Assembly (NCBI GenBank): GCA_958299035.1
Contig: CATQJL010000223.1
Coordinates: 73,701,006 to 73,765,005, forward strand
Source: Cylicocyclus nassatus
Lineage: Eukaryota; Nematoda; Chromadorea; Rhabditida; Strongylidae
Reading direction: 5' to 3'
Length of the DNA: 64,000 bases
The notes under the pieces are model-generated. The model worked only from the letters and a program-made list of their open reading frames with translations, did not search any database and was not told the origin of the DNA. The translations under genes and the position numbers were made by a program. Below are positions 25,022 through 38,200 of this stretch, one piece after another; the stretch's first letter is position 1; each line of letters begins with the position of its first letter.

Positions 25022-25582
25022 TGAACCTTCAAATCAGTTTCCATATAAGAAGTCCGAGACCCATATTTATCTGAACCACTTCCTTTGTTATGTGTATACG
25101 TCGTCACTCGTGCTCAGAAACGCTTTTACAAAGTTTTTTTGTTCTTCATAAGCTGCGTAGGTGTTATTAAGATTTATGAATATTTCTGTACTAGTTATCA
25201 AATTTATATGTCATGTAACACAATTAAAAAAGTTTTCAATTTTTTGTTGTGCTTAAAGGTTACAGAAACATTTTTCTATTGGAATTTCATTGAAAGCATT
25301 GTCCGCGTTTTGTACTACATTCCATATCATTTGTAATCCACTCTACGCTATCATGTATTTAAATCTACTCTCGCTGCTGCCCTTGATTTTTTGGGGCTGT
25401 AAAAGTGCACCATCACTCTGGCTTTTGTACCTCACGAGTTCCTAGCTATGGTGTCTTTCAGTACCTTGAAAGAATCCATAAAATGTATTCCTATCAATTT
25501 TCGCGTGAGTTTTCCTCATTTTTTGGATCCTCGTTTCTTTCGTGAGGTACTTCCTCTTTTGTGGGAAAATGTACGAAATAAG

Positions 25583-25590
25583 TTTTCAGA
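25583..25590 (+). promoter_or_regulatory. Splice acceptor directly abutting the rabx-5 ATG, candidate trans-splice site
   Basis: GTTTTCAG is followed immediately by the start ATG at 25590. With no upstream coding exon in sight, this is a likely spliced-leader addition site, which would leave almost no gene-encoded 5'UTR. It could also be the acceptor of a 5'UTR intron. Confidence 0.5.
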
Positions 25591-28500
25591 TGAATTCGAA
25601 CGCGGAAGATGTGCTCACTGATGGAGAAGAAGAACTGAGTCGCCGACTCAAAGTGCAGATCAAGGAGAAGGACTTGGTAAGTTCATTATTTGTTGTCCTT
25701 CTTTGACAATTTATGAGATTCTTTCTGCTTTTCCCAAGAGTTCGTTTGAGAGTTTTGTCATGCCCAAAGGGGTGAGAAAGACGACGAAGATGGGGGAGGG
25801 GGGAGAGAGAGAGAGACAGGAGCTTCAATCTTGTTTACTTATGTGAAGTGAGCCTAGAATAAGCTTATCGCTCAGTAAGCTATGCTTTTAGCCGTTGTTT
25901 TTGTGTTTGTTGTTGTTTTTCGCGTAAGAGAAGCGAATCACATAGTAAACTAATTAGGTGAAGTCAATATTAGTAATGACAGATTGTGCTATTTCTCTCT
26001 CTTTCTCTCCCCCCCCCCCCCTCCTCCTCCTCCCCACCACCCCCTCGCAATGTTGATAATTGTGGGGGGAGGGGGTCATAGGGAGGTAGTGAAGGTTTTA
26101 TTGCATTGGACCTTAGAAAAGAACACAGTATGTCACTAGAATTATACATGTATTCACCAAAATTATTGATCCACAATTTTGCATTTTTTGACAAGCATTT
26201 CCTGCAAATTTCTTCCCCCCCCCCCCCATCTCCTCTTCCCTTTCCCCTGTTTGTTAATAATTTGGAGGATTAGAAGAGAATCAAAGCACAAAAGGCTACG
26301 AAAGTTTCTAGTGCATTCAGCACAGAAGAAAAGGGGAGAAATTCATTCTTTTTCTTTTCGGTTTTCTTTTTTTTTTGAACTCGGCTCTTCATGATGCGCC
26401 ATACAAGTCTTCTTCCATCCCCCCCCCTCTTTAGTCTTGTTTTCCCACTTTTGACCTTATTAACTGCATCTATTGACATTTTCAACCAAGCAAAATTCAG
26501 CTTTTCGTGAGCTTTGGATTGTTCGAGAACTTTGCACTAATGTTGTGTCCAGCCTTCCTCTTCTTAGCAGATGGAAACCCGTAGACAGATGTTCTTAACC
26601 GATGTGGCCCCGTCTGTATAGTAAGCCGATAACAAGTCAAAGCCGGAACATAAATAATGAGATGTGTCTACCTTATGATTAGAATGTTGTAGTGGGCAAT
26701 CAGAAAGGAGGTAATTGCCGGAAACGGTTGAGCAAGTATGAAGGAGTGGAGGAAGTGCTGGATATGAAGTTTTTTCACAATAAGATTATCAAAATTGAGT
26801 GAGGTACTAGACTAGGATCCCCAAGAGGGTGACGGACGTTGGAGTGATCTACTCATGAGGAGTGACATGAAGGGGAGAAGTAGGAAATTTTCGTGCCTCA
26901 AGGAAAGAAGCGCGCTCCAATCTCTTGAGGAGTACACTTTTGCCTTGACCTTTTGAGCTTTCTAAGCAAGTGTTGACTTTAAAAAAAGAAATGTGAATGT
27001 AGTATCAAACGCAAATCAGTAGTTCAGAGGTGCCCTAATGCTGATTATCTTGAAAATAACTGGTAATCAACACCTTTTATGGTAAAATAAGTTTATCTAA
27101 GTAGTAATTAGAAGGTATAAACTTCAGCAAGTAACCTGATTGTTAGGTTTTGAGATTATAACCGCATAACCCCTTCCTATAAGAACCTACAAGTCAAATT
27201 TAAGAATTGATTCTCCAACATCCGTTACAAAAAGTCGTTCCATCATGATTTGTTTGTTCCTCAAATGCATTTTTGCGCAAACAATACAAGATTGTAGCCT
27301 TATTTCTTACGATACATATTTGAATGCAAATCTTCATTGTCGCTGCTCAAATAGGAGCAAAGATCAAATAGGTGGTAGTTAAGAAAAATAATCCCATCCA
27401 TTATTCTTTCCAAAGCGGGGATAGGAAGTAGTTATGATTGACCTGATTTCTTTCTCAATTTTTGTCTCCACTGCGCCATTTGAAGTGCGAAAGTTACCTA
27501 TTTATCAATTTATTTAACCGACATTTGCTTTATTGTATGCATGTCTCAGTTATTCATAGGTCCTAATTTATAATGTTTCTATGTATTTATAGACTTTCAT
27601 TTTTTGCTTGTACTTTGGCGGAAGCAGCAATTTTGAACACGGCTGGGTAATTTGCAGTTTTTCAGTTATAATAGGAAGAGTAGTTCCCAGGGGACTTAAG
27701 GCACAAAATACCCGTGTAAACTGAAAATATCTACCTATAGCTCGTTCATTTTGTGATTATATAGTTGTTTACCTACTGGACTAGGAAATTACTTTGAGGT
27801 GTCGTACCAGCGTCGTTCTAAAATAGCATTTTGTTTTTCAGCTCTGCATCAATGGATGTGGATTCTATGGCACACCACAATGGGGTAATCGTTGTTCAAA
27901 ATGTTGGCGAGAACATCAGATCGCTGAGAAAAGGAGTCAGGACTACGCTAAGAACAAGTAATTTCATTCTCTCTTTATGATGGTCCTATTGTCCAATTTT
28001 TGGGGTGTGACAGATAGAACATCTAGAACTATTTTTCAAATGATTTATCCGTAATCTTTGGTGCCATTCTACCCTAGATCAGAGCCTTGCCCGACTTTGC
28101 CTTTGCCTTGCTCAATAATGCGCCTAGCGTGCGCCCTTACATAAATGAAGCATGTGTTCTTTGCGGTCTGAGAGATGTCGGATTTTTAGAATCGAGCGAG
28201 AAAATTGGGGCATGGAGAAGGAGGGGGGAGGTCGGAAAACTCAAGAATCCTTGCCACAGAATGTACATCTTATGTGAAGGAGTTCTTTCATCATATGCCG
28301 GACTATCTCAGAGTAAAAAAAATGCAGAATAAAAAGAACTCAGCACATGATAACTTTTTTCACCGGTTCTTTTTTTTTTAGCTAAGGAGGGGGGAGATTC
28401 AAGGCATTTTGAAAAAGAAATTAAGAAAGAAATAAAAGAGAAAGAATGGTTTGTTTTTCAGAGTTGGAGTTAAAACTTGTTTCGATTATGGGTGTGTTTT

Positions 28501-31500
28501 CTCGACTCCAAAGGGGAAGGGTTCGGAGCAGAGGCTGCCTAAAGTGTTTTTTAGAAGACGGAGAGTTTCCCAAAAATCTGTTTAATGGGCATGATTTTGG
28601 CAATGTCGGATGGAACTTTTTATGAGATTTTTGAAATTTTCGTGGTCTTCCTTGGAAATTCTATTTGAAACAATGAATATCAAGCAGTTTTCTTCGGTTT
28701 CTATATATTTAGCAGTATGGTTTACTAGCTGTGATTTTGAAAGAGAATGATTTTTTTAGACTTCTAGCTGCAAAAATAGCGTTCCATTCTTATTCCCCCA
28801 GCCTTGTTAGCACCTCTGCAAATGAACCGTGTGTGTTGCCCCATCGATCCCCCGCACAAAGGACGTCTAATGTGTGCATTCAGTTGTACTCAAGTGGAAA
28901 TTGCACATGAACTTATTGAAAAGTACTTGAAGTGTTTAGAAGTCTATGCACGCTACAGAGTGTAATAAGGGGAAGTTTTGGCAGCTTGTTAGTAGGCGGA
29001 GGAAGTAACAGGGTTAGCGGATCTGATAAAGGAGAGAAAGTATCTTTTGAGTAGATTGTAACCTTTTTACCGATTTGCTATAGATCAAACTGACTTCATA
29101 AACTCTTTCTAAGACCAGGCTTGAAGAATGTCAAAGTGACATTTTTTGCATAAATTCTTTCCTCCCGAAAGAAGCGGGAAGCGCGGAGTGGCGGTTTTAG
29201 AATGTTCTTGCAAAGACGATGAGGGGGGGGGGGAAGGGGCGTAGGGAGGAGCAAAAGGATGCTGGTAAGAGAAATATGAAAAGAAAGGATGTTTATTTCT
29301 CGAAGTGTGACCTGGGAAAATCATGATTTATAGAAATTTCTAGAAGTATCGATAACCTAGATAGAAAAGTAGTCCACATAAGTTCAACCCTTCCTTTGTT
29401 GCGCCATGGGTAGAAATAAAATATTTCGAGAAATTCAAAAAGTATTATATTTGCCCGTGGAACAGTAGCTTACATAATATATTAACTCATGCGAAACATT
29501 CTCAAGCCCTCCCTCCCCTAAAAATGTCCCTTCTGCCCCTATTAAAAGATTTTTGAGGAATCCTGACTCATCGCATTTGTCCGAAGATATCGCAGATTCA
29601 AGAATTAACACATTTTTAGCCAAGTTTGTCTGGTGGAGTATAAGTCTACTGGAATTTCTTTCGAGCGATAGCCCGAAAAAAAATTTTCAAGAGGGGGGGG
29701 GGCAAAAAAGTTTTTGCAAGTTTGAACCAGAAGTTTCAAACATTCAAAATCATTTACAAGTAAACAAGTCATATGCACAGTCCCTTACCTCCACAAATTG
29801 CAAATAGCTGTGCTTTTCTAATTTTGTTTGTAAACTGAGTTGGGGGGGGGGGGGGGAGGGGAAGGTTAGGTAAGTGAACAAGAGGGGACTTGAATCAACG
29901 TCATAACAATGTCTGTTCACATGATGTCGTTACGAAATGTAACACTTTAGAATGTAGACGTATCGACTTTTTTTATGTAAAGGTCTAGTCTGAAATTTTT
30001 TGATGGTGGGTTTAGTAACATTATTTTTTATCTCCTTCTTTTGTTTATTTTCATTTATATCAGGTAAGTAGTAGGAATTGTTGTTTCGAAATCATTTAAA
30101 CTATCCATTTGATTTATTGACGAAAAAAGAAGAGAAGATAAATAAAAGATGATCGAATCATTACTGCGCTGAGCAAAACCTATTGTTTTTGTAATAAAAC
30201 CGGTTTGTGTTGGTCACAGTCCACGTCATGAGATTCCTTCTTTCTGATCTTTCAAATCAATTAGGTTTCTCTCTTACTAATCAATTTTTGCTTGTCATAT
30301 CTAAATAGCTTTTTGCTGTCCCGAACCTATTTGCTGAGCGATATTTATTAGTTTCAGAGAATTTTATTGTAGGATTTCGCTCTTCAAATATCATTTATAT
30401 TTCCCTGTCATGCATGTAAAATATTCTCGTTTGTCAGCTGAGAGAAGGTTAAAAAAGCTTGAATGACATACAATGTTGCAAATGAAATGTTTGGAAGGGG
30501 GGGGGGGGGAAGAATGTTGGCCTGACCTAGGGCGGAGGGGGCTTGAAAATTTGCATTAAGAAGCGGGCTTAAGTTGTAGAAAACATACGGAAGTACAATT
30601 CAGACACTTAGCAACTATAATTCAACCAAAATACAATTTTCTGTGAGATGTATGTTTTCTAATGGAAAAAGTGTAAAAAACACTTCATGCTGGAGTATAT
30701 AAATAATATCCTTGTGACACTGGATAACCGTAGTTTTGTAAAACCTATCAGGTACAAATTCTTTAGCATTAGTCATGAGAAACTGTAGTCCTAAAAAAGC
30801 TTTGCATTTAAATTTTTATGCATTATTCATTTTCACTTACTGCGCTTGACTGGATAAAAGAACAGCTGATTGCCTTGTTTCAGAACCTTGCTAGGATTCG
30901 ATAATTTCCATGAAAGACGTAAGATGGCAACGGAAAGTCGCACGATGACGATAAAAAAGATCTTTCGTTCACCATCATTGATGGCATCAACGTCAAGTAA
31001 GTTTTTGCAGACATTATTTTCCTGATACAAAGAAATTTCATAAGTATATGATTTTCATTTGAGACTCTAGGATTTAAGTTTTTTTGAAGTTTTGACAATT
31101 TTATTTGCGATATTGGAAGAAATAATAAAGTTCCAAAAAGGTTCAATGAAGTCAAGTGACTTGAAAGAAGAATTTTGATTGTATGTGAGAAATTGACTGT
31201 GAGTTCCTTTTTGGAATCTCAAAATTCTCTTGTCGTACGAAAACTGATGACGCAAACAGAACCGTGCTGTTTTCCTCATTCCAATCTCTCCTCTTTGAAC
31301 CTAATTTGTATTAGCTTCGAACAACAAATAGGGTGTTGGGTTCCAACCTTTTGCCTCAATTAAAACAACTCTGGATGATTAATAAGTCATCGTGTTTACT
31401 TTTGCCAGAGAGCTAATTTGGGAAACGAGGTGCCGGGGAGGGAGCGATAATTTTATCCAACGATACAATTGTTTTGTAGAAGGTTCATGAAAAAGAGGGA

Positions 31501-34277
31501 GAATTCTAAATATTTTCCCAAATCTTTTGTTCAGATGACTCGCTATCATCGTTGCAACATGTTTCACCGAACGCCACACCTGCTAGGTAAAATATACTTT
31601 ATTTTCAAATTTTAGAAATTTTGATCTACATATTTTAAGGCCGAGACAACTGAGTCCGGATAGCAAAGCGGCAAGAGAAGCTTTGACTGATTTCTTGGTG
31701 ACCTGCCTACCGACTGCAATTTTGCAAGAAGTCACAAGACAAGTCAAATATGCTGTGATGAAAATCCATGAGGTAAGGATAATCGACAGAAAAATTTTGT
31801 GGAAGCTTTGCCGTATAAGCATCGTTCTTTCAGCTTCGAGTTAGTCCAGATGAGATGTCAGAGCTGGTGCAAGGCTTTTATCAGTATCTTATCGATAAGC
31901 TGAATCAAAATCCATTTTTCAACCACGAAAGTGAGTATGATTTTTATCTTCTTTTTTATATTTTGTTCTATAATGTTGCTTATTATCTCTTTAGAATTCT
32001 TCTTTTTCCTTTTTCGGTTTCCATGAAATGAGTGGTTGACTATTTTGCTTTTCCAGAATGCAATGTGAAAGTGGAAGACGTCCTTGCCGAAGTTGAAAAA
32101 TATATCTGTACATGTTGCTATAATCATTTATTCTGTGCTAGGTACGAGGCCGGCATTTTGCCATCTTTCCTGAATGTGATTATTTTGATTTTTTGTAGTT
32201 CTGATGAGGAAGTGGCAGATCTCTCGTTACAAGATCGTATTCGTTCTCTAAATTGGGTCACTGCAGGATTTTTGGAAACCAAAATCAACTTTGCTAGACC
32301 AGCGGTGAGTGTTTTTGGGAGTACTCAAAATATCTTGATTTCTAAGGCCCTGTCTACAAATTATTTACAATTTTTCAAAATTGTTTAGGCTTTGCTGAAA
32401 GGTTCACTTTCTATGATATTTTAGGTTCGAAATCTACTTGACGATGCCATAGCAGAAATGATCGATATAAATAGCCATAGAAGAAATGACGAAAAGTTGG
32501 AATGCCTCGTTCGATGTTCACACAAGATTTTTGAGGCGCTGAAAGAAAGCGGTGAGGATTTACTGGATAATGCTTTTTATTATCAATCATCTATTTTGTT
32601 CGTTGTTTTGGTATTTACTGACTCGGAAGCCTTTTTGTAATCACAGAAGACTTACATCATTATTATATCCTGCGGGGCTTCTACAAATATATGATGCTAT
32701 TATTATGATCCGACTTGTGTTTTTTTTTGGCCATTGAGAAATTTGTTTTTTTTTTGTTTACTGATTTTTTATAATCAAACTAACCTGCTTCTGACTCATT
32801 TTCATTTGGTAGAGCTCAGCTATGTTTTCTCGTACAGCCTATATGAGAGCGTTCTCATGTCCTTGTCTGTGTTTTACTAAGAATTAGCATAATTATGCAC
32901 AAATATTGGACTCAAGAGGGCGAATAACGATTGTCTCATTGCTTTCCAGGTGCTCCGACGAGTGCCGACGAATTCTTACCGGTGCTTATCTACGTGCTGC
33001 TCAAGGGAAATCCACCCCTTATTCAATCAAATGTGAAGTTTATTAGCCGTTTTGCTTTGCCGACACGTATTATGAGCGGGGAATCAGGTAGAAAATCTTT
33101 TCTTATCTGTGTGCGTGGTAGATTATATGATTCTTACAGGATATTTCTTTACAAATTTATCTTGTGCGCTGCAATTTGTACAAGACATGAACTATGCAAG
33201 TTTGAAGATGGAACGCTCAGAATTTGAAGCTTATACTTCTGGAGATCTCGTTCCACCACTGAATATGATGAACTGCGGGTGTAACCAGGTGAGCTCGATA
33301 TGTTACTTACCTTTGTGAAGTTTTTGCTACCTCAATATCACTCACGTCCTCTGTTTTTGATTCAAAAAATTTTGCGACAGTAGCTCTAACGGTTCAGGCA
33401 AATTTGAGTATCTGTTTTTTGCCGTAATTGAAGTCTTGACCAAATAATGCACAGGACGTAGCCCCATATGTTTAATTCACAGCCGAGCATTTTAAATTCG
33501 AACTTTAGCCCAGTACCGTACTCTTTTGAGTCAGCACTAGCCAATACGGTAATGGGCGAGGGTCTAGAATTGAGTTTTTTGTCTACCAATGAGTCTTATG
33601 AGATATTGCTTGGGCTTTGGCTTGTTCAAGTTTCCCAGAGATTCGCACTAAAACTCTAAGTGCTTTGCGTAAGAATACCCACATTTGCCAAGAACCGCCG
33701 TGATATTTTCTGGCTGTTGTAACTTTCATGAAATTAATTATTGCTGCAAGAATCTGTTGCAGGCTCTTGGGTCTATGGAAGAATCTCTAGCTAAACTTCG
33801 TGAACTTATCGAAAGGCAGCATACTTTATCCACCAGAATAGATGAATTTGTACGAAGAGTCAGCGTGTAAGGCTTTTGTCATGCCTGAAGTGTTACCAAC
33901 TGTTTGTTACTTTTTAGTGAAGAAGCTGAATTTACCGAAGAATTTCACAAAATGCTTGGTATGTATCCGTCTCAGGAATATCAAAAACTGAAAGAACAGG
34001 TAGGCCAGAGGACTCAAATAACGAAACCTAATACATGCATTATGAGAAGAAAAAGTTTTCTGCTTAGAAGCTTCCTATGTCAATTTACGCGAAAATTTGA
34101 CTAATCAACTTTTCTTGGACTTGTATCTGCCCTAGATATATTTTGTTTTAGCTTGCTCGTGAGGAAAAAGAGACTATGGAGGTGTGTTCGATGACATCGC
34201 TGCTAACCACCAGTTCGAGCCGATCGAGTGCCGAAGCCGAAGAGCCGACAAAAATCAAAGGTCGGACAATCATTTAA
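25590..34277 (+). CDS. rabx-5: Rabex-5 homologue, guanine nucleotide exchange factor for Rab5
   Basis: It activates Rab5-type GTPases on early endosomes. Fourteen exons join in phase to 504 residues, close to human Rabex-5: 25590-25676, 27842-27957, 30884-30996, 31535-31586, 31640-31772, 31834-31930, 32057-32141, 32199-32304, 32425-32551, 32950-33087, 33140-33288, 33763-33866, 33918-33999, 34152-34277. Residues about 30-60 form an A20-type zinc finger, CINGCGFYG...CSKCW (four Cys), which in Rabex-5 binds ubiquitin. Exon 3 (FDNFHERRK...TIKKIF) matches the region after the finger. Residues about 200-390 are the helical bundle plus VPS9 domain: [35 protein letters not shown]. The catalytic Asp and Pro (D-E-F-L-P) and the Tyr and Thr (Y-F-F-T) are kept. 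The C-terminal part is helical with a Ser-rich tail. Introns 1 and 2 are 2-3 kb, the rest short. Confidence 0.95.
33438..33635. repeat. Foldback repeat with central AGTACCGTACT, copy 3
   Basis: It is in rabx-5 intron 11. CCCAGTACCGTACTCTTTTG and the inverted AATACGGTAATGGGCG sit between arms that include AATTCGAACTTTAG and CTAGAATTGAGTTTTTTG. It is similar in layout to copy 2 at 24839 but more worn. Confidence 0.55.
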
Positions 34278-35260
34278 GATTTTTGCGTTTACCTCTTTCC
34301 CATGCGAAATGAGTTTTACAAGTAAAACCATTCCGAACTATGTCTGGGAAACTATCCGGGTTTGACTACATCTGAATTGAGTGAAACCTTTTGAGTTCCA
34401 AAAGTGTCGCTAGACTGGTGCGCAACAGAAGAGAACTGAAGGCAAGAATGAAAGGAATCAAATCTCGTTACTTTAACAAAGATACTTTTTTTCTATTCAA
34501 ATCATCACCATCTAAAACAACCTTTCTTACCCGATCTACCCCTAGCCTCAATTTTTTGGGCAAGATTGCATGTAGTTTTTGATATTTTTATGAGTCAGCA
34601 ACCAACGTAAATGTATAATAGTTGAGAACACTTAAAGCACCAAAGCTCAACTGAAAATCGGTTTCTGTATGCTTTTTGTAAGCCTCTTGATTTAGATAGC
34701 GCTACTTCAACGGCAGTTGAGCAGTGAAGAGTGTACATGATTGTCGTCTCCAAAAACATTTTTTGTTGTTGTTCATTTTCTTGTAAATATTGTACTGATA
34801 AGACTTATTACTTCATCTTTGTACAGTTTATGATTATATATTTTGTCGATGTATCTTCTTCTCTCAGTCTGTGATCTGGTATGTATTTGAGCACGATGTC
34901 CTTCCAATTTGGTAAAGAGATTAGAATGGGACGAAGACGGCAGTCGCTGGTGGGTCACACCCGCGCGGACATCTGTCACAAGCCGGGCACTTGAACAGTT
35001 CTTAGCTCGTACCAGTTGCCAGCGCAGGCGGACCCGTCAGCGTCCCACGTGTTCTATACCTGCGTTAGCCCCGGTTGTTTCGTGTTGTGTGTTTCTGGCA
35101 TTGAAAATGAAGATTTTTCTTGAACACACTTGTTGAGTGCATTGATAAGGATGATATGGGAGTTGCAAATAGGATTTATGAGAGATGCATTGAGAGGATG
35201 GTATATTCTACTTGTCATTACTAACCGGAGCGGTCAGCCCTCCAGTGACCGACCTTACTA
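34278..35260. other. Intergenic between rabx-5 and the coiled-coil gene
   Basis: This is the rabx-5 3' flank and the presumed promoter of the next gene. A GC-richer patch at about 34900-35090 keeps two frames open. One, 34896-34994, starts MSFQFGKEIRMGRRRQSL and stops after 32 residues. I do not call it, because no family is recognised and no splice partner is visible. Confidence 0.4.
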
Positions 35261-38200
35261 ATGTCGCTTCTAGCCGTATTTATGATCATTGTCGTATTGA
35301 TACTGCTACTATTACTATTTATGGGAGCCGATAGTAATGCAAAACAGAAGAAGGTGAGCAAGTAGCTTATCTTGAAACTGCGTTCAGAGTTGCTCGTGTG
35401 CCAGCGCCGTTCCATCGCCACACCCAAGCTGTGCCGGCTGAGGTCGATCGATTGATACTGGCACAGCGCGCCGGCCCACAAACAACTCTGGGCGCAGCCA
35501 AAACTTCAGCGAAGTTCGAACGCCATAACGAATGATTTAGAAGCAAGAACAAGAAATAAAGTATCAGTATGCTGCTGAAATTCGCCCAATTTCGACACAT
35601 ACCACCGAAGAATATCGCAGCACAGAAGTTCGACAACGAACTGGGTCTCAATTTGAACCTACTAAAGTTCCATATGGAGTAGGAGCTCGTGGTCCAACAA
35701 GAATTCGCCATACAACGACGACTAGAACACATACATCGAGATCGCGCGGTACGCGACATTTAGGCTGCGTTTATAGTCATGCATGTCCCGCCAAACCGCA
35801 CCGACTTGCAGCGCGGCGTAGGCGTTTTTGCAAGCTTGATCCTCGCTTATGAAACAGCATTTTTGAAACAAATGCTGGATGGAATAACTGCCAGACAAGC
35901 ACAAAAAGGCTGATTTGTGGTGCGAAAGGCGGCAAATCCAGATTGCGCGCGCAGAAAACAGATGCTCCGTCTCCAGCTTCTATGGCGTCGAAAGTGCGTT
36001 CGATCTTGACCAAGAGAGGTACGCGACGAGATGGCGTGACGCAAAAGTAGGCGGTTCTTCAAGTTACTTACGTTCTGCTCCAGTTCGCTTTCCGCGTACC
36101 CCTTGAATGGACACGATTCGAAGCGCGCGGTCGCGGCGCGGTTTGGCGGGAGATATGAATATGAACTTGGCATTATCCTTGCAAGAATATGCACATTCAG
36201 CTGGCAAGTATTCACGAGATGATCGAAGCACTCACTCTACAAGGACTGCCATACCGACATACCCTCGAAGAAGAGACCAAGAGACCAGACCTACGAGTGT
36301 TTACCTTGATCAACGCATGTACCCTAAAAGAAGAGATCAAAGTTTACCCCCAAACAGCGTGTATCTCGATCCACGCATGCAATACCCGCAAAGAAGAGAT
36401 CGAAGTGTACCTTCAACACGAACCGCCATACGCATGTATCCAAGAGATCAGTCTACAAGAACTGCTATACCCGGACATCCAGACCAGCCTTCTACTAGAA
36501 CTGCTATACAAGATGTGAGACCATGGGACGGTACGTATAACATAAAGAGCAATTGATCCACGAGCTCGATTCCAAATTCTGAAGTCAAGTATGTATCGGC
36601 CCTTTTGCACCGTTACAGTATGCCCACTCCACAGCGTCAAAATGTGGTGTGGACCTACCAGTGCTGTCGCACGCCAAAACTCCCAAAGAAACACCTTAAT
36701 GGGTACACGCTACTCACTTTTGTCCTCCAAAGACCTGCGGGTTACGATAGCATACTGTATGCGTTGCAAAAGAGGACTCGATGTAATAATCACTAGGCCT
36801 TTATTGAATGACTATATGAGAGCGTAAGCAGTAAGCCTCTTGAGAGCCACAGGCTTCAAATTTCGAAGTCAAGCATGCAACGGTCCTTTTGCACCGCTAC
36901 AATATGCCCATTCTGCGCTCTCAAACTGTAGCGTACTTATCGGCGGCGTCGCACGCGAAATCGCTTAGGGAAGCTTGGAGTAAAGCCCCATGCCGTTTTT
37001 GTTCTCATACCGTACGCATTCCACTTTCTGGAATCGAATCATGATACAGTCTTCTGCATCGGTACTGTATGTCATATCGCGCAGAATAATTTGTGACGAA
37101 ATGGACGCAAATTATAGCTTAGAGAGAAAGTACCAAAAGTCGTCGTGATCGTTGCGACATTAATGTCTTCAAATTCCGCACAGGTTACGGTAGCATACTG
37201 TATGCGGGTGCAAATGAAAACACCCATACTAGTTAGGCGCTGCTGTGTGTTTTCAACGCACGCGCAGGCAGCCTGCCTCAATTGCAGTGTCCCCATCCAG
37301 TTGGCACATCCGCATTAGCTGTGCCTCGCGCGCCGTTCACATGCGGTATCTATCGATCGGCGGCCAGGCGCGAGGCCCTCGCGTTGCGAATGCGTCTAGC
37401 ATGCAAAAGCGACAGTGCAGCTGAGACAGATTATAGGTCAAAAGCTTGTTGATAACAAGCAATCTCGTTTAGGATATACATCACATATGAATGAACTACG
37501 AACCGCTCGACTTATGGTACAGCGGTCGCATCCTGAGATTATCAGTTATCCCCTACAAGAATATGAACTGTGGTTACAGGTGGGTTAATCGATATCTAGC
37601 GCTTATATCGGCTACAACTGAGTAAACTTCAGGAAGATGTCAGAACAGCACAAAGAGCTACGAGCGGTCGTGATGAAGGCGAGGTGAAAGTTGACGTAAC
37701 ACAGCAATATCCAGTGGTGGAACCACTACGACGTGATAGATATCCAATGATGGAAGGTGGAAGTGGAAAAGTTTTGAAAAAATCGGATAGCTGTAAAACC
37801 GCCGAACTCGGATCGCCATTGTGGACTGCGAAACAACGAACGGAACATGCTCGTTCTAAACCAAGAACATCGCGAAGTACCGGACGTACGTCAAGTATGA
37901 GTAGCGGGCGGCGCGGTCGGCGTCGTGAACGCGAAACGGACGATTCGCGTCGCAGAAGGGAACAGAGTGTAAACCGCTTGATGGAGGAAGACGAGGTGAT
38001 GCGGAAAAAAATGCGCGACGCTGCCGAGAAACATCACAAGCAGCGCATGGAAGATGAACAAGCGAGAATGCGACAGATGGAAGAACTTCGCCAACGACAG
38101 CGAGAACAAGAGGAGACAGAACGAAGAAGACAAGAGGATGAACGTCGCAGAATCGAAGAGCAACGCAGACGTGAAGAAGAAATGAGAAGACAGCAAGAAG

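Noticed and set aside
34896..34994. Small frame beginning MSFQFGKEIRMGRRRQSL
   Set aside because: It looks protein-like for about 20 residues but stops at 32 codons, with no splice partner or known family.
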